Shown one piece after another: positions 11,133-22,237 of a stretch of 64,000 bases of DNA. The position numbers were made by a program, and so were the translations under genes. The first letter of the stretch is position 1. Each line of letters starts with the position of its first letter. Source of the stretch: Adiantum capillus-veneris (taxonomy: Eukaryota; Streptophyta; Polypodiopsida; Polypodiales; Pteridaceae); NCBI GenBank assembly GCA_014529385.2, contig CM043947.1, forward strand, positions 132,669,391-132,733,390. Direction: 5' to 3'. The notes under the pieces were generated by a model that was not told the DNA's origin, ran no database searches, and saw nothing but the letters and a program-made list of their open reading frames with translations.

Positions 11133-11581
11133 CTACAAAGTCTTCTTCTTTGGGCCACGCCGAAAGCGACACAAAGTCATTGGTAGCTCCTTCAATGCTT
11201 CCACTTTTTCTATGGACGTAGGTCCACCTTCTTCAAGAATCTCCGAGGCTGAAAATTCCTGAAACCCCCATTCTATGTAAAGTGACTGGAAAAATACTAT
11301 TCCTTCGAAAAAAATTGTGCATACAATATAGATGAACAAATAGACGGAGTGCCAACCCGTTCACCAGACACACGCAAACAATGAGATCGAATCTTGTGTT
11401 TCTGATCTAAATCAATCAACTGTGGCAAAACACAATGGAAATGCCTATGCTTGATGCTCAATCTCTCTTGTGCTCTCTCGGGTATTGTGTCATGCCAAGG
11501 AAGAGACATGGAATGTGACTTCCTTGAATACATACCTTTCAGCTTTTCATGAATAATCCGCATACATCCGTGCTCATTCAT
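11133..11581 (-). pseudogene. Conserved C-terminal reading frame of the A/B family
   Basis: Minus-strand frames contain IPERAQERLSIKHR, LRVSGERVGTPSICSS, FSASEILEEGGPTSI and CRFRRGPKKKTL. Element B has matching text at 21782-22237. The conservation across two copies and the position just inside the 3' LTR suggest the tail of the element's polyprotein or a family-specific ORF. I cannot assign a domain. The frame is broken between the two halves. Confidence 0.45.
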
Positions 11582-11627
11582 GAGTGGAACGTGCTCAACG
11601 TCAATATGTTATGCCTAGGAAAAGGAA

Positions 11628-12572
11628 TCACATAAAGACGCTGAGTATAAAATACAGGAAACGATCACGAATGAAACACTCGAACAATGCGTGCTGACGA
11701 ATCATGCGAACCCATAGTACTTCCTGAGAGAGTTCTTTGGACCTAGGCTCGAGAGCCAAGATAGGTTCTTCCTTAGGAGGTTCTTGGGACCTAGGCTCGA
11801 GAGCCCAGATCGGTGCTCCGTGATCGATCGAATCTGCGATGAGGTTAGCTTCACTAGAGGAAGTATGAACTAACACATCATCCTTGTGAACAATCACGTC
11901 TTGATTATACAAATCATCATGCTCGTGAAAAATTACATCTTGATCATGCAAATCACCGTGCTTATCATTATCATGCAAATGATGTGTGTCATGCTTTGGA
12001 GAAGAAGGGACTGAGAGAGTCTCCTGCTCCTGATTCTGTTCAAACTGCGCCTGCACAATTGAAAAGAGTCGCAGGAACTCTTTCATGTGTTGGTCGCTCT
12101 TCTCTTTTCTTGCTTTATTCTCGCGATTTAATTCTGCTTCTCTTGCTTTGTCTTCCAAGCGTGCTTGCTCGTACTTACGCTCGATGGCTGCCAATCTTTC
12201 TTCGCATTCACGTGCTATGGCTGCCATTCGTTCTTCGTATTTACGTTCTATGGTTGCTATTCTTTCGTCTCTTTCTAGCTTACTCTCCATCATCATGTTG
12301 TCGAAAGCCTCCATAGGAGTTAGTGCAATCCTTGGCGTAGATGGGGAAGGGGGAGGGTCAGAAAAACCTCCTAGTGGGGAAAACTCTTCGTCGCCACTCC
12401 CATGCTCACCACCTCCATGCGAAGTATCCATTCCGCTTCGGGTGATGACCATCCACTGAAGTCTTGGGCTCTTAGGTTCACGAGGAACTTCGGTTCTTGT
12501 GGGTCTTGGGTTCTTGGGTTCTTGGGGTTCTTGAGGGTCTTGAGGTTCTTGAGGTTCTTCTTTCGCTTGCAA
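11628..12572 (-). CDS. Gag-like coiled-coil protein of element A
   Basis: 314-residue open frame. The N-terminus is Pro/Glu-rich with PQEP repeats (residues 5-25), followed by an acidic Gly/Ser/Pro segment. The central part (about 90-180) is a strongly charged heptad-like coil with three loose copies of AAIERKYEER-type units. A His/Asp-rich stretch follows (HDQDVIFHEHDD, then NQDVIVHKDD), then SSSEANLIADSIDHG, which is shared with element B. The coil suggests self-assembly, as expected of a Gag; no zinc knuckle is present. Translation could begin further upstream, since the minus-strand leader to 12868 also contains open stretches. It is an intact frame in an otherwise gutted element. Confidence 0.6.
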   Translation of the reverse strand: MQAKEEPQEPQDPQEPQEPKNPRPTRTEVPREPKSPRLQWMVITRSGMDTSHGGGEHGSGDEEFSPLGGFSDPPPSPSTPRIALTPMEAFDNMMMESKLERDERIATIERKYEERMAAIARECEERLAAIERKYEQARLEDKAREAELNRENKARKEKSDQHMKEFLRLFSIVQAQFEQNQEQETLSVPSSPKHDTHHLHDNDKHGDLHDQDVIFHEHDDLYNQDVIVHKDDVLVHTSSSEANLIADSIDHGAPIWALEPRSQEPPKEEPILALEPRSKELSQEVLWVRMIRQHALFECFIRDRFLYFILSVFM

Positions 12573-12867
12573 TCTGTGTTAGAGAAGGATCTTCTCTTCA
12601 CCCGAGTTCTGCTCTTTTCCGCGGGCGCACCCCTTGGCGGCCTTGCGCTCACACAAAGGTTGCTTTTTACCACCTCACGTCGATTGACCGGCCGCTAAGT
12701 GCACGGTTCGCTCTCAATGAGTGAAAAGAGGCAAGGTTTCCTGTCACCTTCAAAAACACGATTAGGAATCGAGACGCCCAAGAGGTCTTGGGTTACATGC
12801 GAACGGAACAAGCAAAAAAAAATTATGTGGTTCTTTCCTTGAGTGATACAGAAAGAACACTGCCAAA

Positions 12868-12879
12868 GCTCTGATACCA
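12868..12879 (-). promoter_or_regulatory. Element A primer binding site (tRNA-iMet)
   Basis: On the minus strand TGGTATCAGAGC lies one base inside the right LTR. It is complementary to the 3' end of plant initiator methionine tRNA. Confidence 0.9.
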
Positions 12880-12880
12880 A

Positions 12881-14136
12881 TGTTAGGTGCAGCGGAAGTG
12901 AATGTTGAACTTTGGTCAAGATGAGTGCTCCGAACTCTGCTCAAGGATTCCTTTTACTTACGGAAGGGAGAGCCTTCCGTTCCTTTAGTAAGACACTGCA
13001 ATGGACACAAACAAAGTGGATGAACATTGTGAATGAAGATACATGAGACTGAGAGATAGAGAGAGAAGAGAATACGACACCAGAATGTTGTAACTTGTCA
13101 AACCCTCTTCCGAAGGCCCCACTCTCTATGGCGAGAGCGGTCTACTTATGATTGCACAAATCTCTACAATGCTTGGACTTGCCAACGATATCGACGACGA
13201 TGAGTACGACGACAAGACAAGCTGAAATCTGAGAATGCTAAGGGTTGAAATCTGCAAATCTTTATCTGCTGAATTCTGACTCTATGTCGGTGACGATGTT
13301 GATGGCGATGATGTGACGATGACGCGCTGAAAACGCAGATGCTGAAATCTGCGTTTTCCGGGCTGAAACTGCAAACTTCGATGGATCTGACCATGCGGTG
13401 AGGATCTGCTGTGAGGAGGTGAGTTTTGCGAGGTTTGGGGGTTCTACTATGGAGTCTGACTGCTGAAAAGTGAAAACGCTGGTGCTACTGTTGCTTCTGT
13501 CGCGAAGATCTGCAAAAACGCTAGGTCTCTGGCTGATCCAAGAACGCTAGGCTGATTTGGAGTTCTGCGGTGGAAATCTACTAACGCTAGGGTTGATCTT
13601 TTGTTGTGGGCTAACGCTAGGGCTGATCGGCTGTCTATTGTCGCCGTGAATCTGCAAGTGCAAAAACGCTGGCTGATCTGATGCAAAAACGCTAGGCCTT
13701 CTGCAATGCTGAAAACGCTAGAGTTGTCGCAGGGTCGGTCTTGCTGAGCGGTTTCCTATTGAGCAAGGTGCTCCTGCTGCCTCTTCTGCCAGAAAGTAAT
13801 AGCGCTAGGTTTCTACTTATACAAACTTAGCAAAATTGCCTTACCTACTTTTCAAGAAAAGTCACTTAAAAATAATAATTGAAAAATGTCAAAAGTAGGA
13901 AAAATATGTCTATGCATTGTAAAAATGCTACTGATGGGATTTGATTGGAATCTGATGGTCATGCTGTGTGCAACCAGAGGATATGCATGTACTCTACGTG
14001 TTTAGACATGCACGGTCTGCGAACAGACTCACAAAAGTGCCAGATCACTTCCTATTCTAGACTGACTTGACTGAACTGAACCCTGGTCATGTTGTAGCTT
14101 GTCATGGACACATAGGGTTGGATGTGTCACGTGACA
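12881..14136 (-). repeat. Element A 5' LTR
   Basis: Starts TGTTAGGTGCAGCGG and ends GTCACGTGACA. It aligns with 9753-10989 along its full length with scattered substitutions and small indels, so the element is not very recent. Confidence 0.85.
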
Positions 14137-14294
14137 CATGTTGTAAGGTGCAGCGGAACTGAATGTTGATCTTGCTCAAGAGGAGTGCTCCGAAGTGTGC
14201 TCAAGGGTTCCTTTTACTTACGGAAGGGAGAGCCTTCCATTCCTTTAGTGAGAGTGCAATGATCACAAACGCTACTGTGAATGAAGGTGCTGAG

Positions 14295-14298
<4 letters not shown>

Positions 14299-14342
<44 letters not shown>
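14299..14342. repeat. (GA)n microsatellite in element B LTR
   Basis: Expanded GA tract where the A LTRs have only GAGAGATAGAGAGAGAAGAG. Confidence 0.95.
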
Positions 14343-14346
<4 letters not shown>

Positions 14347-14889
14347 ACACAACACCAGACAGTTCTCAAACCCTCCTTCAAGGGCCCCCCTCTCTATAGC
14401 GAGAGACGTCTATGCTATTGATTGCACAAATCGGGTACAATGGACTTGCTGACGATGTCGACGACAATGATGACGACGACGAGGACGGGCTGAAATCTGA
14501 AATGCTAGGATTGAACTGTTGAAATATGCAAACTTTCTGGCGATCTCTGACTTTGTGTCGGCGAGGACGGCGATGGTGACGACGCGATGACGATGTGCTG
14601 AAAACGCAGATGCTGAAATCTGTGTACAGCGGGCTGAATCTGAAAACACTGGCTGACTCGACGGTACGACGAGAATCTGCTGCGGGTAGGTGAGATCTGT
14701 GAGGCTAAGGGCTGAATCTGCAGTGTCAGTGCTGAAAACTGAAAACACTGATGTGTTGGGGCTGATTTGACGTTGGAATCTGCAAGCGCTAGGCTAGTTC
14801 TGCAAAACTGGAAAACGCCAGGTTGGATCTACTATTGATGAAAAACGTTACGATGAATTTGTTGCTGAAAACACTACAGAAAGGAATCT

Positions 14890-15260
14890 TGTAACAGACT
14901 TGGACACTCCAAGTCAAGAATCAAACACGATAGCACCAAATAACCACTTCAAACAATTCACGTATCACAATAGATTTGCAATGGCCCGGTGGAGTTCCAT
15001 GCCTAGAGATATTGGCCCCAAACACTGGCGCCCCTTTCGGTATTTCTTTTTGTATAAATCAATCGTCAAAGTACAAGAGAGGGGCTAGGGTTTCACTCTC
15101 GGACTCTGCGTCCAGATGCTCTGAGAAGTGAAGCCCTCACCACTTATTTAAAGTTTACAAGGGATGCCCAAAAGCAAAGCCCCAAGAGCTTCAAAATCAA
15201 AAGCCCTGAAAGCAAAAGCTCTTTTCCCTCTCTCACAGAGAGTTTCTAAAAGCAAAAGCA

Positions 15261-15330
<70 letters not shown>

Positions 15331-15522
15331 GAGAGCAATAAAAAGCAATTATGCTTTTCTGGCCAAAACCTGAGATTTGCGTCGCTCAAAAATATCCCTA
15401 AAAAAAAAAAAATTTAAAAAATGGATCTCCGCGATTTTCGGAAATTAGGGTTTGTGGCAGAAATTAGGGTTTGCAGGTTTTTTTAGGGTTTCTGATGTCT
15501 GCCACGTCATCACTTTGTGACA
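14890..15522 (-). repeat. Element C 3' LTR
   Basis: 633 bp, longer than its partner because of about 100 bp around a (CT)n tract at 15264-15327. A minus-strand TATA-like CTTTAAATAAG lies near 15150. Confidence 0.85.
15264..15327. repeat. (CT)n microsatellite inside element C 3' LTR
   Basis: About 32 CT units, absent from the otherwise similar 5' LTR at 20885-21427. Confidence 0.95.
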
Positions 15523-15540
15523 TACCCCCCTCTTGAAAGC
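15523..15540 (-). promoter_or_regulatory. Element C polypurine tract
   Basis: Minus-strand CAAGAGGGGGGTA directly precedes the TGTCAC start of the 3' LTR. Confidence 0.75.
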
Positions 15541-16118
15541 ATTGTAATCGACAGCGATTACGCCTGCAAAACCGACAAAAGCCATAAACCGTCTTAGCAG
15601 ACACTGACTGTTAGTACCTACGTACTAGGGACACACATCTAGCACATGTACCAAATCGACAGTCGCATCACACGACATCACAGGACATCACCAGACATCA
15701 CATGACATTCAACATTCATTCGGATCTTGGACCATGATTTATCGGCAATGTAGCTAGCAATCACATCTAGGTCCAATCGGGACCTCATCGATGTCCAATT
15801 GACTAGCCCCTATTGCAACCATGTCTATTCGAGATCAAGTAGACCAAAATGCTGCAATCATTTCGTCTATCAGTTCCTGCACTCAAAAGAAGTCAAGAAC
15901 AAATCAATATCATTATCAGGAATTCCATTTCATAAAGTCATCCAGCAGAATACTGTCAGCTCTCAGTATCCCTGAAGCTCAAAGAGACATCAGTGACTTT
16001 AGTATCAAAATCAAGGCATCTGTTGACAAAGGAGCGGAGTAACTCCCCTCTTGTGCATCCCACTGCACCAGATCTTCGGCCAAGCTGAATTTCTGGGTTC
16101 CGTTTGGAGTAGACTATG

Positions 16119-17300
16119 CTAAACCAAAACATCGAGGTAAAGTTTCACAATCCGAGAAGCTAGGTCCTCCTCCGTCCACTTCGCATCAAATGCAGGAAAG
16201 TTCTTGAACCTAACCAAGAACCGCCTTCGGACTTTACCTTTCTTCGTATCGTTATGTGCCAAAATCTGTTCAGGAACAAGGATCTCCTCGTTTTCTTCCA
16301 CTTCGGGTTGCTCATCAGGCTCCCCATCATCAGGCACATCACCCTTAACAGGTTTCAAGAGACTCACATGCAATGCATTGTGAATCCTCCAAGTATCTGG
16401 CAGTTTCAATCGGAAGGAGACATCATTTATCTTGTCAGTGATCTGGAAAGGTTCGTAGTATCGCATACTAAGCTTTGGAAAAAGCCTCTCCTTTCCCTTT
16501 TTCTTTTGTAGGCGTGCCTTCTCAAAACGTAAGAGCACCCAATCATCCTCCTTCAATTTCAAGTCGCGACAATGGCGATCCGCTGCCTTTTTCTGTCGTT
16601 CTTGAGACTCCTGCAAAGTCTCGCGAACCTTGGCAAAAGCCGTATCCAAATCTCGCGAATATTCATCCGCTTCAAATATCTAATCTTTCGTGCTCAGGAA
16701 GGATGGAACCTTCGCAGCACTTTCAACAATCTCACATGGCGTCTTCCCCGTCGAAGAGTGTTATCGTGTTATTGTAGGCAAATTCCACCAAAGGTAAGTT
16801 CTTTTCCCATTGAGTCTTCTGATCCGAGATACAAGACTTCAATAAATCTAAAATCACTGAATTGGCAATCTCAAATTGCCTGTCAGTCTGCAAGTGGAAC
16901 GATGACGAGAACTGCAACCGCGTGCCAATGTTCTCCCAAATTGCCTTCCAAAACAAACTCATAAATCTGGGGTCTCTGTCGAAGACAATCGTCTCAGACG
17001 TGCCATGTAATCGGAAAATCATCGTGATCATTCTGTGTTCTCGGGAGATCAAAAATGAAATCCATTTCAATATTTTCCCAGGGGCAGGTGGGTATAGGTA
17101 AAGGCTGTAACAATCCCTGTGCCTTATGCTTGTCAAACGTGACCTTCTGGCATACTGCACACAACTCTTCCACATCCTTTTTGAGTCTCAGCCAAAAGAA
17201 GTATCTCTCTACCCTCTTCATGGTGGTAGCAATGCCACGATGACCCATAAAAGGTGGACAGTGGCATTCAGTTATAACCTTTTCCCTCAACGGCTGTGTA
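16119..17300 (-). pseudogene. Element C integrase and chromodomain
   Basis: Minus-strand reading from 17290 shows the zinc-binding region with GHRGIATTMKRVERYFFW and CAVC, then the DDE core: the first Asp in IEMDFIFDLP, the second in IVFDRDPRFMSLFWKAIW, the Glu in DRQFEIANSVI (normally QTDGQ). The C-terminal part (16119-16649) has the basic region and GPF-type segment (YYEPFQITDKI), then a chromodomain-like end, RRRFLVRFKNFPAFDAKWTE. Such a chromodomain targets integration to marked chromatin in chromoviruses. Two frame changes split the reading (near 16650-16730 and 17000-17170), so the copy is inactive. Confidence 0.85.
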
Positions 17301-18036
17301 ACGCACAACATAGTCTTTCTCATCAAGTAGCCTTCCCGAAGGGAGTATCGAGCTACTGTCTCCCCATCCCGTATCCATGTGAAAAATATCTGCAAAATCT
17401 GTATCTGTGGCATACCGATCGACCATATCCTCGAAGCTGCTATGATGTATCGCGGAAATAGCCAGAACCAATGGCTTCCGAGACAAAGCATCTGCCACCA
17501 CATTCTTCTGTCCCTGCACATGAACAATCTGGAAGTGAAACTGTGACAAGATGTTCGCCCACCGCATCTGCTTTTCCGAAAAGCTGCTTCTGTGGCAAGA
17601 AGTAGCGCAAACTCTGATGGTCTGTAAAGACAGTAAAATCCGCTCCGAGTAGGTAATGCCGCCACTGAGTAAGAGCATGGATAACCACCAAAAGCTCTCT
17701 CTCATAAATCTATGTTGTCATCTCCGGCCTAGAGAACAATCGGCTCTCGTAAGCAATGACATGGCCTTCTTGCATCAAGACCGCACCCAGACTACGACCA
17801 TAAGCATCACAAAATACTTCAAATGACTTCTGCAAGTCCGGCAAAGTCAAATCTGGTCCTGTTGTCAATTTCTCTTTCAATGTCTGAAAGGCAGTCACCT
17901 CTGTGGATCCCCACAAGAAAGGGACTCCTTTCTGTATCAAGATATGCAAAGGGGAAGCAACCTCTGCAAACTTTCGAATGAACCGTCTGTAGTACGAACA
18001 CAGTCCCAAGAAGCTTTCAACTTCATATCGGGCCAA
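17301..18036 (-). pseudogene. Element C RNase H region and RT C-terminus
   Basis: The minus-strand frame 18036-17710 contains SFLGLCSYYRRFIRKFAEVA and the RNase H start VFCDAYGRSLGAVLMQEGHV. Overlapping frames (17705-17440) continue with FTVFTDHQSLRYFLPQKQL and VQGQKNVVADALSRKP. These are standard RT-RNase H signatures of Ty3/gypsy. The break near 17705 is a stop, and another frame change follows within RNase H. Confidence 0.85.
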
Positions 18037-18049
18037 TCATAGATAGTTT

Positions 18050-18625
18050 CTATCTTGGCCGGATCCATTTACACTCCTGTTGCTGAGACAAAGTGTCCCC
18101 AAAAAAATGTATCTCTGGTAGGAAAAATTCACTTTTCTTTGCATAAATCACTAACGTGTGATCTCGTAATGCCTGAAAAACTTGAAGCAGATTATCTCTG
18201 TGCTCTGCCTCATTCTTGGAGAAAACAATGATGTCGTCAAAGAAAGTGTCAACAAATAGCCTGTACTCTCGAAAAATCCTGTCCATCATCCGGTTAAATG
18301 TCGCAGGAGCATTGGTTAAGCCAAAAGGCATCACCAAAAACTCAAATAACCCAAAAGTCGTCCGAAAAGCTATCTTGTAGACATCTCCTGGCGCTATCCT
18401 GATCTGATGATATCCACTCTTCAAGTCAATCCTGCTAAAGCACGAGGATCCCTGTAACCTGTCGAGTATATCATCAATCCTAGGAATCGGAAATCTGTTC
18501 TTGATGGTGATTTCGTTGAGAGTGCTATAATCGATGCACATTCTCCAAGATCCGTCTTTCTTCAAAACCAACAACATCGGAGAGCAATACGGTGAAGTAC
18601 TAGGTTGGACAAGACCCTTTTCCAA
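18050..18625 (-). pseudogene. Element C reverse transcriptase
   Basis: 191-residue open piece. Motifs in order: CSPMLLVLKKDGSWRMCIDY, IDLKSGYHQIRIAPGD, FGLFEFLVMPFGLTNAPATF, then the catalytic box, read here as TFFDDIIVFSK where YVDD-type is usual. The two catalytic aspartates are kept. The frame is cut at both ends: gag-protease lies upstream in another frame, and RNase H starts beyond a stop at about 18045. Confidence 0.9.
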
Positions 18626-18759
18626 GGTCTTTCATTGGGTTCATAATCTTTTCATTCTGTACTCGGCTCACACGGTAAGGTGGCCGATTCGGTGGCGTGC
18701 TTCCAGGTATAATATCAATGGTTTGATCTTCAGGCCCTCTGAAAAGCAATCGGCATGAG

Positions 18760-19230
18760 TGTGGAGAAAAATCTTGGCGTTCTTTTGATCAGGTCAAAAC
18801 ATATTCAACCTTTATCCATCGTTCAGTTCTCTCCCAAAAGAATGAGTAAAGAAACTGAAGTTCATCAAGTACAATCTCTGAGCCCTTCATTTGTCAAAGT
18901 CGCTTTCTCGGCCTAGTAGTCAACCACAGCGTAGTTCTGGTGGTACCAAGGGATTCCGAATAGAACGTCACTCGCGTGCCCTGAACACCCCTGTCATTGC
19001 AAACGAAGTTTGCCAATTCTCGGTGTAATGGCAACATCCCATCCGGGTGCCACTCGAACTACCTCCGCCTGTGGCGTCAGTCTGTCGGGCGTAATTTCCA
19101 AATCGAGCCGCCAATTCCAAGTGAAAAGAAGTTGGCCTTGGCTTCAAAAGAGCTTCCTGATTCTTCACTTTGCCCCAAAAGCGGTAAAGTTTGTACTTTC
19201 ATTCATTAGATTCGGTGCAAGTCCCACGCC
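18760..19230 (-). pseudogene. Element C protease remnant
   Basis: Across minus-strand frames I read AITPRIGKLRLQ, then DVLFGIPWYHQNYAVVDY with stops around it. The DVLFGIPW segment corresponds to the C-terminal LLG-type motif of retropepsins. The active-site D-T/S-G is not clear because the frame changes near 19150. Position between gag and RT supports the assignment. Confidence 0.5.
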
Positions 19231-19252
19231 ATGTGGTACCAATTCTGCTTTT

Positions 19253-20902
19253 CTATCTGCCTTTTCTGCCACGTTCCTCAGCTGCTCTCAAACTCTCAGG
19301 CTGTCGTCGTCGTTCTTTAACATTCCGTTCTTTCTGTGCCTTTTTAGGGCACTTCGCGGAGATATGTCCATGTTTTCCGCATCCAAAGCACTTCCTCTCT
19401 GATGAAGCGAGCTCTCTCCTCAGGAGTAAGCTTGGGTCGTGCATCCTTTTTCTCTGGGTTGCTCTTTTTCTTTCTACTTTCATTCCCAGAAGTCTGTTCG
19501 GCTCGTTGTGTCATGGCCTCATCTGTGGGGTAGGTCAGACTGCCAGAGTGAATGGCAAAGCCCCACTTTGCATGACTCATCAACTCTTGAATAGAAGCTG
19601 ACTTCTGTTCCAAGCAGTGATCTCGGATCTCTGCAGGTAGACCCAAGGTAAACCGCTCAATCTGTTCTCTGAACGAGATCTTCTTGAATGAAGAGGCAGG
19701 TAGAAAAGAGCTCCAGAGTCTTTCACAGTAAGCATTGATTGTATCCTTCTTGGTCATCCGAAGATGGTTCCAAGCAGCTCGTATATCGCGTTCATATTCT
19801 TGCGTCAAACAAGAAGAAATAAAAAGCTTCTTAAATTTCAGCCATTTAATTGGCGCAATCTTGTTTAAAAGAAGCGTGGATCACCAAGTACGAGCATTCC
19901 CCTTGAAGTAAGAGGCAGCTCTCCGAATCTTGGAGTGCTTTGAATAGCGTCCTCCCGCGAAAGCGATGTCAAACTGCTGTATAAAAGACAAAGCCTTAGA
20001 AGCATCTGAGTAGCCTCAAAAAGTATCAAACTTGATCGAGTGGCCACCTTCCTTAAACTCTCGGACTTTCTTGCTTTTATCTTCGAGAAAGTCATACTAG
20101 TTAGCTTTGTAAAAATTCTTCTTGTTCGCATAAAAGTTTTCGTCATGGGAATCTGAGCTGTCTGTAGACGAGTCCTCAATAGAACTGTCAGTCTCTGGGC
20201 GAGATGTAGCCTTCTTTGTCTTTTTCTTGCCCTTTCCGAAGCTTTGTTTCTTGCTTCCCTTTTTACCTTTTCTGTCTTCTTCGTTCGAATCTAAAGAGCT
20301 AGAAGAACTGTCAGAAGAAGAAGAAGAACTGGGTACTCCTTCAAATCGAACACGCTTCTTCTGTTTCTTTGCCTTGTCAAAAGTCGACTGACGACCCAAA
20401 TATCCCGAGAAGTCAGTGCTTTTCTTCTGCTTTTTGCCGTGCTTTTTGGCTTTCTTTTGCGCATCAAAAAGCTGAGCAATCCGTGCATCAACCACCTCTT
20501 CTAATTCCTTCTCTGAATATTGTTTGTGATCAGAAGGTTTCTTGAGAGCAGGTTGTAGGGGTGGTGTAGTGGTTTTCTCCCACTGTGCATGCACTTCTGA
20601 AAAGAGGTCTCGCTCATATATTTTGCCAATTTCGGATCCTTCGCAAAATTGAGCATCATCTTTGTTGCATCACCGATCAATTGACGACGCTTCATCTCTC
20701 TTTGCTCCTCCTGAGTAGGCCGAGGCGGGCCATACTCTCTGTCTGAATCTTCATTGTGATCCCAACCCGCATCTCCAAATGCAGAGGGAGTTGACTGATC
20801 CTTGCGTGAAGCCATAGGTGCCGCGGAAAAAAATTGGGGAACGGATTTCCCGTAGAAGAGAAATCGGCCGTGCTCTGATACCATTGTAACAGACTTGGAC
20901 AC
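19253..20902 (-). pseudogene. Element C gag with zinc knuckle
   Basis: The zinc knuckle KCFGCGKHGHISAKC (CX2CX4HX4C) lies at about 19350-19400. The capsid portion is at 19344-19808 with DIRAAWNHLRMTKKDTINAY and FREQIERFTLGLPAEI. Upstream (20097-20594) is a Ser/Lys/Glu-rich linker with long poly-Ser runs. The N-terminus, near 20815, begins MASRKDQSTPSAFGDAGWDH, close to the primer site. Several frameshifts separate these pieces. Gag forms the capsid of the virus-like particle and the knuckle packages RNA. Confidence 0.75.
20872..20883 (-). promoter_or_regulatory. Element C primer binding site (tRNA-iMet)
   Basis: Minus-strand TGGTATCAGAGC, one base inside the 5' LTR. Confidence 0.9.
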
Positions 20903-21427
20903 TCCAAGTCAAGAATCAATCACGATAGCACCAAATAACAACTTCAAACAATTCACGTATCACAATAGATTTTCACTGGCCCGACGGAGTTCCGTGCCTA
21001 GAGATATTGGCCCCAAAGACTGGCGCCCCTTTCGGTATTTCTTTTTGTATTAATCAATCATCAAAGTACAAGAGAGCGGTTAGGGTTTCACTCTCAGACT
21101 CTGCGTCCAGATGCTCTGAGAAGTGAAGTCCTCACCACTTATTTAAAGGTTACAAGGGATGCCCAAAAGCAGAGCCCCAAAAGCTTCAAAATCAAAAGCC
21201 CTGAAAGCAAAAGCAATAAAAAGCAATTATGATTTTCTTGCCAAAAGCTGAGATTTGCGTCGCTCAAAAATATCCCTTTAAAAATTTTTAAAAAAAAGAG
21301 AAAAATTTGGATCTCCGTGATTTTCAAAAATTAGGGTTTGTGGCAAAAATTAGGGTTTGCAGGTTTTTTTGGGGTTTCTAGCAGAAATTAGGGGTTTTGC
21401 CTATTTCCACGTCATCACTTTGTGACA
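20885..21427 (-). repeat. Element C 5' LTR
   Basis: 543 bp, TGTAACAGACTTGG to TTTGTGACA. It matches 14890-15522 apart from about 100 bp around the CT tract. Confidence 0.85.
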
Positions 21428-21432
21428 AATCC

Positions 21433-21629
21433 CAATAACACTGTCAGTTCTGCTGGCTGGAAACGCTAGGGCCTCCTACCGGTCTTTCTGAGAAGGTCCA
21501 CTGCAAGTTACTTGAACTTCTTTGACTTCTTCTACCAGAAAGTGCTAGCATTAGGTTTAGTTTATAGTAACTTAGCAAATTTGCCCTACTCACTTTTCCA
21601 ACAAAGTCACTTATTATGTGCACGTGACA
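21433..21629 (-). repeat. Element B LTR, second half
   Basis: Continues the LTR cut at 14889. The text CCAGAAAGTGCTAGC and TTTGCCCTACTCACTTTTCC matches the A LTRs near 10650-10710. It ends GTGACA followed by the B purine tract. Confidence 0.8.
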
Positions 21630-21781
21630 TCCCCTTCTTTTCAAAGTGAGATACTGATACCGAGATGTATGGCGTTGAGGGAGAGCGCCAACAACTCCTG
21701 GAATCCTACGAAGAACTCTTTGTTGGCCCACTCTGACGCGTGGGTCGTGCGATACTTGAACTTCATGAAGGTATGCAACGC

Positions 21782-22237
21782 TTACTTCTTTGGGCCGCGC
21801 CGAAAGCGATACAAAGGGATCTGTGGCGGCTTCAATGCTTCAACTACGTCTATGGACGTAGGTTCACCTTCGTCAAGAATCTCCGAAGAGGAAAATTCTT
21901 GAAACCACTTCCAACACAAAATCATAATCATACCCATTCCATGTAGAGTAACTGGAAAAATACTATTCTTTCTAGAGAACTGTGCATGCAATGCAGATGA
22001 ACAAAGTGACGGAGTGCCAAGCCGTTCACCAAACACACGCAAAAAGTGAGATCGAAACTTGACTTTTCGACATAAACCTATCAACTGCCGATGCTTGATG
22101 ACCAATCTTTCTCGTGCTCTTTCTAAGACTGTGTCATTCAAGGAAGAGACATGTAAAAGCGATTGACAAAACGGACAATCGAAAAACAATTCCTTGAATG
22201 CAAACTTGTTTTCTTTTCCAGAGAGATCTACACACAT
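21782..22237 (-). pseudogene. Element B C-terminal reading frame
   Basis: 151-residue open frame matching the element A frame at 11133-11581. Shared segments include ERARERLVIKHR, LRVFGERLGTPSLCSS, SSSEILDEGEPTSI and YRFRRGPKK. Longer than the A copy and unbroken, so it better shows the original protein. No domain recognised; the place beside the 3' LTR fits a polyprotein tail. Confidence 0.45.

Larger units (their letters stand above)
9748..14141 (-). mobile_element. Element A: LTR retrotransposon deletion derivative with CATGT duplication
   Basis: The element runs 9753-14136 with LTRs of 1,237 and 1,256 bp that begin TGTTAGGTGC and end CACGTGACA. The 5-bp target duplication CATGT is at 9748-9752 and 14137-14141. 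A primer site for initiator Met tRNA next to the right LTR and a purine tract next to the left LTR set the minus orientation. The internal region is only 1.9 kb. It encodes a coiled-coil gag-like protein and a short C-terminal conserved frame, with no protease, RT or integrase, so it would need enzymes from a relative. Its right edge abuts element B of the same family. Confidence 0.85.
14885..21432 (-). mobile_element. Element C: Ty3/gypsy chromovirus, complete structure, decayed coding
   Basis: The element runs 14890-21427. LTRs start TGTAACAGACTTGG and end CACTTTGTGACA; flanks AATCT (14885-14889) and AATCC (21428-21432) fit a 5-bp duplication with one change. Minus-strand order from the right is 5' LTR, tRNA-iMet primer site, gag with zinc knuckle, protease, RT, RNase H, integrase, chromodomain, purine tract, 3' LTR, which is the Ty3/gypsy order. 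The polyprotein is broken by several frameshifts and stops. The LTRs differ by roughly 5% over the first 300 bases by eye. It inserted into the LTR of element B. Confidence 0.9.
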
